A stretch of 64,000 nt of DNA from Caldifarciminota bacterium (lineage in GTDB: Bacteria > Hydrothermota > Hydrothermia > LBFQ01 > DSFT01): NCBI GenBank assembly GCA_025060695.1, contig JANXBH010000007.1, forward strand, positions 1-64,000, in the 5' to 3' direction. Below the pieces are notes generated by a model, which saw nothing but the letters and a program-made list of their open reading frames with translations, made no database searches and was not told the origin of the DNA. The position numbers and the translations under genes were made by a program. Of this stretch, positions 19,734-28,305 are shown one piece after another. Positions within the stretch are counted from its first letter, which is position 1, and every line of letters starts with the position of its first letter.

Positions 19734-20405
19734 CTAAATATAGCTTTTTGAAATAATAACCACAAACTCACCCTTTTGCTTAATTTTATCTAATATATCG
19801 CTAATATTTCCATAAATGTATTCCTCATGAATTTTAGTCATTTCCCTTGCTACAAATACTTTCCTATTGCCAAAAATTTCATATATTTCATTCAATATAT
19901 CATTTATTTTATGAACAGAAACAAATATTACTATTGAACCCTCAAAATCTTTGTATTTCTCTAATTCTCTCACTCTTTTACCTTTGATTCTTGGTAAAAA
20001 CCCTAAAAATATGAATTTGTCAGTTTCAATACCACTTACACTTAAAGCACTAATAAGTGCGGATGGACCCGGAATTGGTATAACCTCGATACCTTCATCC
20101 CTACAAGCTTTTACTAATTTATATCCTGGGTCGGAAATAAGAGGTGTGCCTGCATCTGAAACAAGAGCTAAGTTTATACCCTTATTTAAAAGTTCAAGCA
20201 CTTGCTTTATTCTCTTTGTTTCATTTCCCTCAAAGTATGAAATAAATTTTTTCCCTTTTATGTTATAATAATTTAGAAGATTTTTTGTTCTTCTTGTATC
20301 TTCGCATAAGATTATACTCACTTCATTTAATATCTCTAATGCCCTCAGTGTAATATCCTTTAGATTACCTATTGGAGTTGCAACCACATATAGCTTTCCT
20401 TTCAA
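19734..20405 (-). CDS. rsmI: 16S rRNA 2'-O-methyltransferase RsmI
   Basis: A 223-residue tetrapyrrole-methylase-fold enzyme that methylates C1402 of 16S rRNA. The conserved stretches are LYVVATPIGNLKDITLRAL, CEDTRRTKNLL, LVSDAGTPLISDPGY, IPIPGPSALISALSVSG and the following F.FLGFLPR. Length is at the lower end for the family (about 220-290), and the C-terminal helical domain is short. The start is TTG at 20405, supported by a TAAAAT box 7 nt upstream and by the conserved region starting at once. Confidence 0.93.
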   Translation of the reverse strand: MKGKLYVVATPIGNLKDITLRALEILNEVSIILCEDTRRTKNLLNYYNIKGKKFISYFEGNETKRIKQVLELLNKGINLALVSDAGTPLISDPGYKLVKACRDEGIEVIPIPGPSALISALSVSGIETDKFIFLGFLPRIKGKRVRELEKYKDFEGSIVIFVSVHKINDILNEIYEIFGNRKVFVAREMTKIHEEYIYGNISDILDKIKQKGEFVVIISKSYI

Positions 20406-20412
20406 TTGAGAA

Positions 20413-20439
20413 ATTTTATAGGTGAAAGTGCTTTAAAAT
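20413..20439. promoter_or_regulatory. Divergent promoter pair, rsmI / surface-protein genes
   Basis: Minus box ATTTTA at 20413-20418 is 7 nt from the TTG at 20405; plus box TAAAAT at 20434-20439 is 6 nt from the ATG at 20446. Start codons are 40 bp apart. Confidence 0.6.
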
Positions 20440-20445
20440 TTAGTT

Positions 20446-20943
20446 ATGTTTGTTTTTATTACTTTACAACAAACTTTAATGAGTCCATCTATAACAATAA
20501 AAGATGCTCCTAAAAATAAATGGATATATAACAAAGATTACATAGCATCTCCTATTAACTGGTCATACTCTCAGAGCACGAATGAAAAAGTATTCGGAAG
20601 TCCATATTTCTTTAAGGGCAACTGCCAGTCAGCAAGTGAAAAGACTATTACAAATGAAATATGCGAATTCTACTATGCATCGGATATTTACGAATTATCA
20701 GAAAACCATCTTAAGTTTTATATAAAAGGTAAGGGTAAGTTTAGAATTAGTGTCAATTCATCAAAAGGTCATATCTCACAGGAGGTTAACTTAAATGATG
20801 AGTGGCAAGAAATAATCATTGATCTATCAAAATCTGTTCATATTACTCAACATGGAAGTAAGTTTAAACCTAATTTAAAGGTTGTATTTTCACCCCTTAC
20901 TCAAAATTTTGAGATATATATTTCGTCATTTATCTTAGAATAG
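20446..20943 (+). CDS. Exported beta-sandwich protein, uncharacterised
   Basis: A 165-residue protein with a weak hydrophobic N-terminus and two cysteines near the middle (KGNCQSASE, NEICEFYY). The second half, with LKFYIKGKGKFRISVNSSKG and then DEWQEIIIDLSK, has the strand pattern of carbohydrate-binding or CIA30-like galactose-binding sandwiches. I infer a secreted sugar- or surface-binding protein. It lies 12 bases before the Asp-box protein, so the two are probably one operon. Confidence 0.6.
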   Translation: MFVFITLQQTLMSPSITIKDAPKNKWIYNKDYIASPINWSYSQSTNEKVFGSPYFFKGNCQSASEKTITNEICEFYYASDIYELSENHLKFYIKGKGKFRISVNSSKGHISQEVNLNDEWQEIIIDLSKSVHITQHGSKFKPNLKVVFSPLTQNFEIYISSFILE

Positions 20944-20955
20944 GAGGTAATAAAA

Positions 20956-22422
20956 ATGCTAACATATATATTCTTAGATGCTCCCTTTACAGCAGAGGTA
21001 AAACTAAATACTTGGAATGCCACAAATTGTAGTCAAAATTCAGAAACTGATATTAAAAAAGTAGGAAATACTGTTTTAGCTACGTGGATTAGGAGTGATG
21101 GTGTTTTAAATGTTGATGGAAACTATCTGAGAATGAGTTTTGATGGTGGCAATACATGGTCCGCACCTTTAAATTACTCCTCAAATAACCCTCAGTGTTG
21201 GATAGGCGACCCTGCTATAGCAATACAACCTGATAATCCCAATGTCATGCTTTTTGCTGGAATGATATACTGTCAAGGTCAAAATCCTAACGATGTAAGA
21301 GGAGAGGTTTACTTTTGTAGATGTACAGCAGGGACAGGGTGTACCAATGCTGGTAATTGGAGTTGTGGTATATTAGGTCCAAATGATAATTGGGCATATT
21401 TTAAAGATAAACCTTGGTTATTAGCTATTGGAAATAATACAGTTTTGGCAAATTATACAACTGATAAATATGGAAATCCTTCACTGGTAATTTACAGAAG
21501 TACAAACAATGGTGCAAATTGGACAGAAATAGGTCGCACTAATTGGCCCGCAACAGTTGGATATTGGACAAAAGATGGAAATACGATATATATGTCATAT
21601 AATGATTTTACGAATGTGAACAATGGTCAGATTGGTGTTGGATTTTTAAGGAGCACTAATAATGGTAATAGTTTCCAGGATGTAGCTTGGACATTTTTCA
21701 ATTTTGGTCAAAGTACGTCCTGCCCAAACTATCAAAGACCTGCAAAGATTCACGACAATATTACTGCAAGCAATAATAAAGTCGCAATTGCTTTTGTAGA
21801 TGGAAATTGCAAAGCTAGAATTGGGGTATGGACAGGAAGTGGCAATAATTTAAATGTATACCAAATTGCTCCAACTGGAGGTGGTTCTCAACAGGTTCTA
21901 CCAATGGTAGCAAGTTCAGGAAATAAAATTTTTGCACAATGGCAAGGTAGAATAAGTAGTTATGGTTCATGTGGCAACTTCAATGTTGGTACTTGGTCAA
22001 CTTATTGGGCAGTTTCTAATGATTGGGGGCAAACTTGGTCAAGTCCACAAAGAGTAAGCTCATCTGATCATCCATTTACTGAAAACCCACTGGGACATGA
22101 CTATAACGGTTGGATTATTGAAGGTGGAAGGATATATACAACGTGGTCAAACGACTATAGGGGTTCCCAAGCAGGTACAAACGTCTACTATAGCTATACA
22201 TCAACTACTTCACTTGAAGAAGTAGCATTTAAAAAGAAACCATTTAGTATAAGTTATAAAGAAGGTTTTGTAATAATAAACGCATTTAAACCATTTAGCA
22301 TTTACAGTATAGATGGAAAAGTAGTTAACTCATATGGTAGTGGAATTTACAAGCTCAAAAACAAGCAAGGACTATATTTTATAGTATCAGAAGGATATAA
22401 AGAAAAAGTTATATTTAAGTAG
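20956..22422 (+). CDS. Secreted sialidase-like Asp-box (BNR) protein with sorting domain
   Basis: A 488-residue exported protein. Four Asp-box/BNR repeats are visible (SFDGGNTWSAP, STNNGANWTEIG, STNNGNSFQDV, SNDWGQTWSSP), which mark a beta-propeller of the sialidase type. Eight or more cysteines suggest disulfides outside the cell. The C-terminus has a type IX sorting-like domain (FSIYSIDGKVVNSYGSG, then KNKQGLYFIVSEG). The catalytic Arg triad of true sialidases could not be assigned, so glycan binding is as likely as hydrolysis. The start is fixed by AGGAGG at 20943-20948, which overlaps the previous stop. Confidence 0.8.
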   Translation: MLTYIFLDAPFTAEVKLNTWNATNCSQNSETDIKKVGNTVLATWIRSDGVLNVDGNYLRMSFDGGNTWSAPLNYSSNNPQCWIGDPAIAIQPDNPNVMLFAGMIYCQGQNPNDVRGEVYFCRCTAGTGCTNAGNWSCGILGPNDNWAYFKDKPWLLAIGNNTVLANYTTDKYGNPSLVIYRSTNNGANWTEIGRTNWPATVGYWTKDGNTIYMSYNDFTNVNNGQIGVGFLRSTNNGNSFQDVAWTFFNFGQSTSCPNYQRPAKIHDNITASNNKVAIAFVDGNCKARIGVWTGSGNNLNVYQIAPTGGGSQQVLPMVASSGNKIFAQWQGRISSYGSCGNFNVGTWSTYWAVSNDWGQTWSSPQRVSSSDHPFTENPLGHDYNGWIIEGGRIYTTWSNDYRGSQAGTNVYYSYTSTTSLEEVAFKKKPFSISYKEGFVIINAFKPFSIYSIDGKVVNSYGSGIYKLKNKQGLYFIVSEGYKEKVIFK

Positions 22423-22424
22423 TT

Positions 22425-22772
22425 ATGCTTTGGTTGATAAATTTTCAATCCATTGATGTAGAATGGCTAAACAAATACATAAACAACAGCAAAGGGAAAG
22501 CCATTATCATAGACGTAAGGACAGAGCAGGAACACAAAGCTGGATATATTCCAAAGACAAAATACAATATACCCCATGACCAAATAGCAGATAGAATAGG
22601 AAAACTCAAGATTGATTCTGAAAAAGATACAATCATAGTTTACTGCCGTTCTGGGAATAGGTCTAAAATAGCCGCAACAATTTTAGAAAATAAGGGGTAT
22701 AAAAATGTGTTAAATTTAGATGGAGGAATAAAGGCTTGGACATTAAAAGGATATAAACTTGAAACTAAATAG
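22425..22772 (+). CDS. Single-domain rhodanese
   Basis: A 115-residue sulfurtransferase domain. The active loop is YCRSGNRS with catalytic Cys74; IIDVRTEQEHKAGYIP and LDGGIKAWTLKGYKLE are the usual flanking signatures. Such proteins move sulfane sulfur, for example in thiosulfate or persulfide metabolism. It has no signal peptide and no obvious ribosome site, and starts 2 bases after the Asp-box gene, so it depends on that transcript. Pairing with surface-protein genes looks accidental. Confidence 0.88.
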   Translation: MLWLINFQSIDVEWLNKYINNSKGKAIIIDVRTEQEHKAGYIPKTKYNIPHDQIADRIGKLKIDSEKDTIIVYCRSGNRSKIAATILENKGYKNVLNLDGGIKAWTLKGYKLETK

Positions 22773-22776
22773 GACT

Positions 22777-23082
22777 ATGAGAAAGTTTGTAACTATCTTA
22801 ACCTTGATATTTGTGCTTGATGGGTGCTCCACTATTGTAGTTTCTGGAAATGCGGAACTCGCTCCAAAAACGGCTAAATGCTCCAAGACTACGGAGAAAA
22901 GGGTATTCTATGCACTATGGGGACTTGTTCCAATAACGGACAATACTCTTGATAATGATATTCCACAGGGTAAAAAAATAAGGGTAGAGACGAAATATAC
23001 GTTTATTGACTATCTCATAAACTTGATACTGTCTAATATAACCATAGTATCAAAAAGTGCTGAAATATACACCTGTGAATAG
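22777..23082 (+). CDS. Small lipoprotein, Bor-like
   Basis: About 101 residues if it starts at the ATG at 22777, which gives a compact lipoprotein signal (MRKFVTILTLIFVLDGC, lipobox LDGC). The earlier in-frame ATG at 22759 lies inside the rhodanese gene. The pattern 'TEKR..YALWGLVPITDN' resembles the Bor/Iss small lipoprotein family, which has a similar W-G-L-V-P-turn. Function unknown. It ends at the hairpin at 23082. Confidence 0.62.
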   Translation: MRKFVTILTLIFVLDGCSTIVVSGNAELAPKTAKCSKTTEKRVFYALWGLVPITDNTLDNDIPQGKKIRVETKYTFIDYLINLILSNITIVSKSAEIYTCE

Positions 23083-23097
23083 GGACCTTAGGGTCCC
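23082..23097. terminator. Hairpin between convergent genes
   Basis: GGGACC (23082-23087) pairs with GGTCCC (23092-23097) around TTAG; the flanking bases (A on the left, TTA on the right) allow slight extension. It lies between the end of the small lipoprotein gene and the end of the glycosyltransferase gene, and works on both strands. Confidence 0.7.
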
Positions 23098-24206
23098 TTA
23101 ATTAAATATCCTTTCAAAATCACTTTTTATTTTTGAAGGATGAAAGTTTTTTATAGCAAATAATTTTGCATTTTCAGATATCTTGGTCCTTAGTTCTTTG
23201 TTTTTTAATAGTAAAATAATGGCTTCTTTTAATTGCTTTAGATTTCCTGGTTCTATTAATATACCATTTTCGTAGTTTTTTATTATGTCTCTATTTGCAC
23301 CAACAGGAGTAGTAATAATTGCAAGACCACTAACCATAGCTTCTAAAATAGATAAAGAAAATCCCTCAGAATAACTTGGTAAAACAAAAATATCAGAAAT
23401 TTCAAAAATTCTTAGTTTATCCTCATCATATACACTTCCTATGTATTTAACCCTTGGATGTTCTAACTTAATAAATGGTTCTTCTTTTATCTTTTCACCA
23501 GTTAACTGATTATAGAATACATTGGTCTCTCTTTCCATTCTCTCTCCTACTATGATAAATTCAATATTTTCAAATTCCTCCAAGATTTCGCTTGCTACTT
23601 TTATTAGGTCATTATAACCTTTTGCATAAGTTAGAAGTCCCAAAAATAGTATCTTATTTCCTTCTCTTCTTGGTTTAATATTTAAAAACGCTTCATCAAA
23701 TGGATTTGCTAAAACTTCAATTTTTTCTTTATCTACTATAAAATCAAATTGTTTTTTTAAACTCTCGCTTTGAACAATAATCTTATATGCTTTTTTTAAG
23801 GAGAAGTCTATTAAATTTTTAAAAATTTTAGAATTTAGATTTTCATAAAATATTCTAAAATGACCTCCTCTCATATGAAGAACGACTTTCTTCCTTAAAA
23901 ATATAGCAGGAAAAATTATAAGAAAATCCCTTATCCACCCGAGCTTAGTAGCAGTTATGCAGTGATATACAAAATTGGGATTGAAAAGAAAGATTGAAAT
24001 TGTATATTTTAAATACACTTTTATAAACTTTAGAAATGCACTTAAAGTAAATTGTCCCCTTTTGAGTTTACTTTGCTTTACGCTAATGTTTATAATTAAT
24101 ACCTTTAAACTATTAAAAGGAGATGAAAATAGTATTTTACTTGATATTTCTGGACCTGAGTATGGAGGAGGAAGAGGAATGAGAGCTAATAGTTTTTTTT
24201 ATTCAT
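23098..24206 (-). CDS. GT4 glycosyltransferase interrupted by a frameshift in an A8 run
   Basis: A standard gene call would start at GTG 24018 (306 aa), but that lacks the start of the fold. The same minus-strand frame is open from 24198 down and encodes IPLPPPPYSGPEISSKI, then LIINISVKQSKLKRGQFTLS, the classic GT4 N-terminus. A perfect leaderless start lies just beyond: TAAAAT box, 6 nt, ATG at 24206, AAT, then eight A's (24200-24193 on minus). With 8 A's the frame hits a stop at codon 7; with 9 it joins the long frame, giving about 369 residues. The C-terminal domain is normal (VGERMERETN, SYSEGFSLSILEAMVSGLA, TPVGANRDI). Either transcriptional slippage, phase variation, decay or a sequencing error. 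Confidence 0.8.
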
Positions 24207-24212
24207 TAGTAA

Positions 24213-24218
24213 ATTTTA
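24213..24218 (-). promoter_or_regulatory. TAAAAT box for the frameshifted glycosyltransferase
   Basis: CTTTAAAATTT on the minus strand, hexamer 6 nt upstream of the ATG at 24206. This supports 24206, not 24018, as the true start. Confidence 0.6.
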
Positions 24219-24223
24219 AAGAA

Positions 24224-24241
24224 GGGGGAGGAAACCCCCCC
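24224..24241 (-). terminator. G/C-run hairpin after pstS
   Basis: On the minus strand a run of seven G's (24241-24235), TTTCCT, then five C's (24228-24224), then TTCTTT. The stem starts inside the pstS stop codon, and the glycosyltransferase promoter box follows within 6 nt. Confidence 0.7.
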
Positions 24242-25248
24242 TATTTTAAAATATATTCATTCCAATAAGAACTAACCAATTCCTTAGTTTCCTTTGGAAG
24301 CGGGACGTAGTCAAGACTAATAGCTGTGCTATCACCCTTTTCAAAACTCCACTTATAAAATTCTATAACATCTTTGTTTTTCTCCTTCTTTTCCCTTGGG
24401 ACTAACACAAATACTGCACCAGTAATGGGATATGCACTATCACCTTCCGCATAAGTTATAACTTCATAGAAGTGATTCTCTTTGACCCAATTAGCATACT
24501 TGCTTGCTTCCTGAAATGTTTTTAAACTTGGTTCTAAAAATATACCTTTTTTACTTGGAAGTAATACGTATACTAAGTTATTCTCTTTTGCATATGCATA
24601 TTCTACATATCCTATTGTCCCTTCATTTTGTTTTACATAATTGCTAACCCCTTCATTCCCCTTTGCTCCTATTCCAACGGGCCAATTTACGCTCGTGCCA
24701 AAACCAACTTTCTCCTTCCATTCATTACAAGCCTTAGATAGATAATTAGTAAATAGAAATGTAGTTCCTGAACCATCTGACCTTCTTACAATAGTTATTT
24801 TAGTATTTGGTAATTTTAGATTTGGATTAAGTTTTCTAATTCTTTCGTCATTCCAATTTTGAATTTTTCCAAGGAATATATCGCATAGGGTTTTTTCGTC
24901 TAACTTCATTTCGCCCGATTTTACATTAGGAAGATTAACAACAACTGCAACTCCTCCAATTACAACAGGAAATTGAAATAGGCCTGCACTATCAAGTTCT
25001 TTGACATCCAATGGTCTATCTGTAGCTCCAAAATCTACAGTTCTTTCAGTAACCTGCTTTATTCCACCACCTGAACCTATAGACTGATAGTTTATCTGAT
25101 TCTTAGTTTCATTATGGTAATTGTATGACCACTTTGAAAGTAAGGGATATATGAATGTTGAACCTGCACCATTTATTACAACAGGCTTCTTTTCTTCTAC
25201 TTTTTGACAGGCAAGAATAAATAATGGTAAAATCATCAACCACTTCAT
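24241..25248 (-). CDS. pstS: Phosphate-binding lipoprotein PstS
   Basis: A 335-residue substrate-binding protein of the phosphate ABC transporter, anchored by a lipobox (LPLFILAC, Cys14). Phosphate-contacting motifs are INGAGSTFIYPLLSKW, SIGSGGGIKQV, DFGATDRPL and RSDGSGTTFLFTNYL. A strong AGGAGGTG ribosome site precedes the ATG. It lies 11 bases after a porin gene, forming a phosphate-uptake pair (porin in the outer membrane, binding protein inside). The pstC, pstA and pstB genes are not in the window. Confidence 0.94.
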   Translation of the reverse strand: MKWLMILPLFILACQKVEEKKPVVINGAGSTFIYPLLSKWSYNYHNETKNQINYQSIGSGGGIKQVTERTVDFGATDRPLDVKELDSAGLFQFPVVIGGVAVVVNLPNVKSGEMKLDEKTLCDIFLGKIQNWNDERIRKLNPNLKLPNTKITIVRRSDGSGTTFLFTNYLSKACNEWKEKVGFGTSVNWPVGIGAKGNEGVSNYVKQNEGTIGYVEYAYAKENNLVYVLLPSKKGIFLEPSLKTFQEASKYANWVKENHFYEVITYAEGDSAYPITGAVFVLVPREKKEKNKDVIEFYKWSFEKGDSTAISLDYVPLPKETKELVSSYWNEYILK

Positions 25249-25259
25249 AGCCCACCTCC

Positions 25260-26216
25260 TTAGAATTTAACTTCAGTTTGCAAGTTTAGTGTGCCTGTTT
25301 CTTTCAATTGCTTATAATTTAGAGATAGTCTAAAGTCTTTAACAAGTTTTAGCACAAATCCTCCTAAAATGAAATTATCCTGTTCCTTATATCTATCAAA
25401 TCTTGCAAATAATTCTAACATATTAATGGGTTTTATTACAACAAATCCAGAAATTAAGTTTGAACTAATAGTATCTCCGCTTGTAAGTGTTGAACCCTTA
25501 AATTGAGAGTATTCAACACCTAATCTAAAGTACTTTTGATTAATTGAAATTGCACCAATACCTCTTATCTTATCTTCCTCATTTTTATATTTACCGAAGT
25601 GTCCATATCCATGAATTCCTATTTCTAAATCTTCGTTATTTATTGGGTATATTGAAAGAACTGCCTCAAAATCTTTAAATTTGTTGTCTTCTACTTTATT
25701 ATATCCTTCACCATTGAAAACACCTAAGTTTAGTCTAAAGAGTTTAGAACTATACTCAAAAGCAATACCTAAATCTGCAGATGAAATTACAGAAAAGTAG
25801 TCATTAGAGGTTTTCTCTATAAATCTATAATCCCATATTCTATCCATAGTTCTTATCCAAAAATTATAAGTTTGACCAAAGTAGAGCTTGTAGTTCCTAT
25901 ATGTCGCCTCTAAAAACGCATATTTTGAGAATACATAGTATGCACCCACAATAGATGACTTAGGAACCTCTATAGTACTATCTTTACCTTCTTTGTATCT
26001 CCCTGCTTTTCCTACATCCCTTATTTGACCTATGTCTGGAGTGAACCTGAAGCTAAGTTTAAAAACATCCGTCTTGAAGATATCTCCTTTGAAGTTTACA
26101 TACATTCTATCTATATGAAAGGTATTATATAGTGTACTATCAAGTGTGATGGAGTATCTAAGATACGAAAGGGCATCAACTTTAAGGTCCGATACAATTA
26201 AATTTAGCATTAACAT
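25260..26216 (-). CDS. Outer-membrane porin, phosphate-selective-like
   Basis: A 318-residue protein of alternating Tyr/Phe-rich strands ending in a terminal Phe (TEVKF), as expected for an outer-membrane beta-barrel. Patterns such as SFRFTPDIGQIRDVG, YFGQTYNFWIRT and FRLNLGVFNGEGYN match the OprO/OprP phosphate-porin style, and the operon with pstS supports phosphate uptake. The signal peptide is weak (MLMLNLIVSDLKVDA). The first ATG at 26216 is favoured by a promoter box 8 nt upstream. Confidence 0.78.
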   Translation of the reverse strand: MLMLNLIVSDLKVDALSYLRYSITLDSTLYNTFHIDRMYVNFKGDIFKTDVFKLSFRFTPDIGQIRDVGKAGRYKEGKDSTIEVPKSSIVGAYYVFSKYAFLEATYRNYKLYFGQTYNFWIRTMDRIWDYRFIEKTSNDYFSVISSADLGIAFEYSSKLFRLNLGVFNGEGYNKVEDNKFKDFEAVLSIYPINNEDLEIGIHGYGHFGKYKNEEDKIRGIGAISINQKYFRLGVEYSQFKGSTLTSGDTISSNLISGFVVIKPINMLELFARFDRYKEQDNFILGGFVLKLVKDFRLSLNYKQLKETGTLNLQTEVKF

Positions 26217-26224
26217 AGTTGAAA

Positions 26225-26230
26225 AGTTTA
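26225..26230 (-). promoter_or_regulatory. TAAACT box upstream of porin-pstS operon
   Basis: TAAACT on the minus strand, 8 nt from the porin ATG. A TAAAAT box directly before it (26233-26238) is 16 nt from the ATG and could be used instead. No clear PhoB-type repeat was found. Confidence 0.4.
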
Positions 26231-26304
26231 AAATTTTAAAAAAATTTGTTAGTAAAGCCTAAAATTTACCTTTTCTTTATTACTTTAAAATTTAAGTTTT
26301 TCAG

Positions 26305-27201
26305 TCATTTTCTTCTATTCTCTTCATAATAAACCAATAGTTCTGCGATAAAACCCATTGATATTAATAAAAGTCCTGAAAGTATTAATAAAATCACCAA
26401 ATACACAAGAGGTCTATAACCCATATCAAAATAAAATCTCAATATAACAGCGACAATACCTATAATTATACCTAAAAATAGAAACAAAAAACCTATAGTT
26501 CCAAAAAGAAGTAAGGGCTTTTCTTTAAATGTTAGTAAAAACTTCACACTTAGTAAATCAAAAAGCCCAACCAATATTCTAAGTTTTCCTCTATACTTGC
26601 TCTGACCTGCTCTTCTTGGATAGAGCTTTACAGGAATTTCGGTAATTTTAAATTTATAATGGTGTGCTATAGGAATAATGTATCTATGCCATTCTTTTAG
26701 TAGTGGAATAATTTCTAAAACTTCTCTTCGCATTCCTTTTAGTGCATTCATATCTCTCACTTTTACTCCAAAGAAAACTCTTGCTAGAAAATTGTATATA
26801 TAAGAAACTAATTTTTTTTCATATTTCCCAACTTTATATCCAGCAACCAGATCCCATCCTTCCTCAATTTTTTTTACTATATTAAGACAGTCTTCAAACG
26901 AAAACTGCAAATCAGCATCAAAAATTATAATAATCTTACCACTTGAATATTTCAACCCTTCCTTTATAGCATGAGTTTTTCCTTTATTATAAATAAGCCT
27001 TATAACTTTTATATCTCGCCTATCCTTTGCATACTCTATAGAAACTAAATAAGTTTTATCAATGCTTCCATCATCTACTATAATAAGCTCCCAGTCATCT
27101 ATATTATACAAATTTTTAAACTTATCAAACTCTTCGACTAAATAAGGTATATTCTCCTCTTCATTGTATGCTGGAGAAATTACTGAAACTTTTACGTTCA
27201 T
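26305..27201 (-). CDS. GT2 glycosyltransferase with two C-terminal membrane segments
   Basis: A 298-residue protein of the dolichol/undecaprenyl-phosphate mannosyl- or glucosyltransferase type. The GT2 catalytic domain has SPAYNEEENI, IIVDDGSIDKT and the metal-binding FDADLQ. Two long hydrophobic segments (about residues 225-250 and 262-290) anchor it in the membrane. Such enzymes charge a lipid carrier with one sugar for glycan or protein decoration. The start overlaps the folP stop by 4 bases, so it ends the ribosomal/sec-derived transcript. Confidence 0.87.
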   Translation of the reverse strand: MNVKVSVISPAYNEEENIPYLVEEFDKFKNLYNIDDWELIIVDDGSIDKTYLVSIEYAKDRRDIKVIRLIYNKGKTHAIKEGLKYSSGKIIIIFDADLQFSFEDCLNIVKKIEEGWDLVAGYKVGKYEKKLVSYIYNFLARVFFGVKVRDMNALKGMRREVLEIIPLLKEWHRYIIPIAHHYKFKITEIPVKLYPRRAGQSKYRGKLRILVGLFDLLSVKFLLTFKEKPLLLFGTIGFLFLFLGIIIGIVAVILRFYFDMGYRPLVYLVILLILSGLLLISMGFIAELLVYYEENRRK

Positions 27202-28052
27202 AAATATTCTTCAGGATAAATGATAGAATAAATCATATCTACTACTTGCTTTGTTTCCTTAACGTCGTGAGTTCTAATGATATTTATACCTTTTAGGCTT
27301 AAATATGCACTAACCGCAAGTGAACCAAATAGCCTATCATCAGGATTCTCTAACTTTAATACTTTTCCAATAAATGATTTTCTTGAATGACCAATTAAAA
27401 CGGGATAACCCATTTCCATAAATTCGTCTATGTATTTTAGTATTAAGAGATTATCATAAACTCTTTTTCCAAATCCTATACCAGGGTCAATCACTATTTG
27501 CTCACTTTTTATTCCTTTTGACCTTGCATACTCTATCCTTTGGAAAAGTTCTCTCTTTATTTCATTTATAGTATCATTATAATATGGATTTTCTTGCATA
27601 TTTTTTGGCTTTCCTCTTATATGCATTATTACTATACCGCAACCATAGTCCCTAATTAATTCTACCATATTTTCATCAAACATTAAGCCAGATATATCAT
27701 TTACTATATGAGCACCACTTTCAAGAGCAAGCCTCGCTACTTTTGACCTATATGTATCAATTGATATATAAACATCTTTTGGAATCTCCTTTGATAATAC
27801 ACTAATTACAGGAATAACCCTATTTATCTCTTCTTCTTCAGAAATTTCATCTGAAAATGGTCTTGTAGATTGCCCCCCAATATCGATAATCTTTGCTCCA
27901 TATTCTATAAATTCTAATGCTTTATCTATTGCGGACTTTATATCCATAAACCTACTTTTCTCATAAAATGAGTCAGGAGTAATATTTAAAATACCCATTA
28001 TTATTGGTTTATCACTAAGCTCAATGTTATTGTCCTTTATCTTCCAATTCAT
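27198..28052 (-). CDS. folP: Dihydropteroate synthase
   Basis: A 284-residue folate-pathway TIM barrel joining 4-aminobenzoate to the pterin pyrophosphate. The signatures are MGILNITPDSFYEKSRF, DIGGQSTRPFSDEI, HIVNDISGLMFD, IDPGIGFGKRVYDNL and VLIGHSRKSFIGK. Length matches the family. It overlaps the GT2 gene by 4 bases and follows the YggT-family gene by one base. Confidence 0.95.
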   Translation of the reverse strand: MNWKIKDNNIELSDKPIIMGILNITPDSFYEKSRFMDIKSAIDKALEFIEYGAKIIDIGGQSTRPFSDEISEEEEINRVIPVISVLSKEIPKDVYISIDTYRSKVARLALESGAHIVNDISGLMFDENMVELIRDYGCGIVIMHIRGKPKNMQENPYYNDTINEIKRELFQRIEYARSKGIKSEQIVIDPGIGFGKRVYDNLLILKYIDEFMEMGYPVLIGHSRKSFIGKVLKLENPDDRLFGSLAVSAYLSLKGINIIRTHDVKETKQVVDMIYSIIYPEEYL

Positions 28053-28053
28053 G

Positions 28054-28305
28054 TTATGATAATCTTATAATTGAACTTAGAATTTGAAGAAGAATAATGG
28101 CAATAATCGGAGAAATATCAATGGGTAAGCTCCAATTCAATTTTTCAAAAATTAGTTTTCTTATTGGATTTAAAATAATATCCGCAAGGTCATTTATTGT
28201 TTTTACAACTTTATTAGTTCTATCTACTTCAAACCAACTTAAAATTGCACTAACAAGTATAACAAATGAATACAGGTCTATAAAAAAAACTAGGATGTTC
28301 TCCAT
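28054..28305 (-). CDS. YggT-family membrane protein
   Basis: An 83-residue protein with two hydrophobic helices and the family pattern 'I.LY.FVILVSAILSW' plus 'DLADIILNPIRKLI' and 'IDISPIIAIILLQIL'. YggT/CCB3-type proteins are linked to cofactor assembly or osmotic growth in some bacteria and have no firm general function. Its start overlaps the last codons of secY by 16 bases. Confidence 0.85.
   Translation of the reverse strand: MENILVFFIDLYSFVILVSAILSWFEVDRTNKVVKTINDLADIILNPIRKLIFEKLNWSLPIDISPIIAIILLQILSSIIRLS

Noticed and set aside
24018-24268. Plus-strand ORF from 23975 containing DISGPEYGGGRGMRANS, which superficially looks like a glycosyltransferase N-terminus
   Set aside because: It is the antisense reading of the real minus-strand GT4 N-terminus (PPPPYSGPEISSK), has no promoter or ribosome site and runs into the pstS end.
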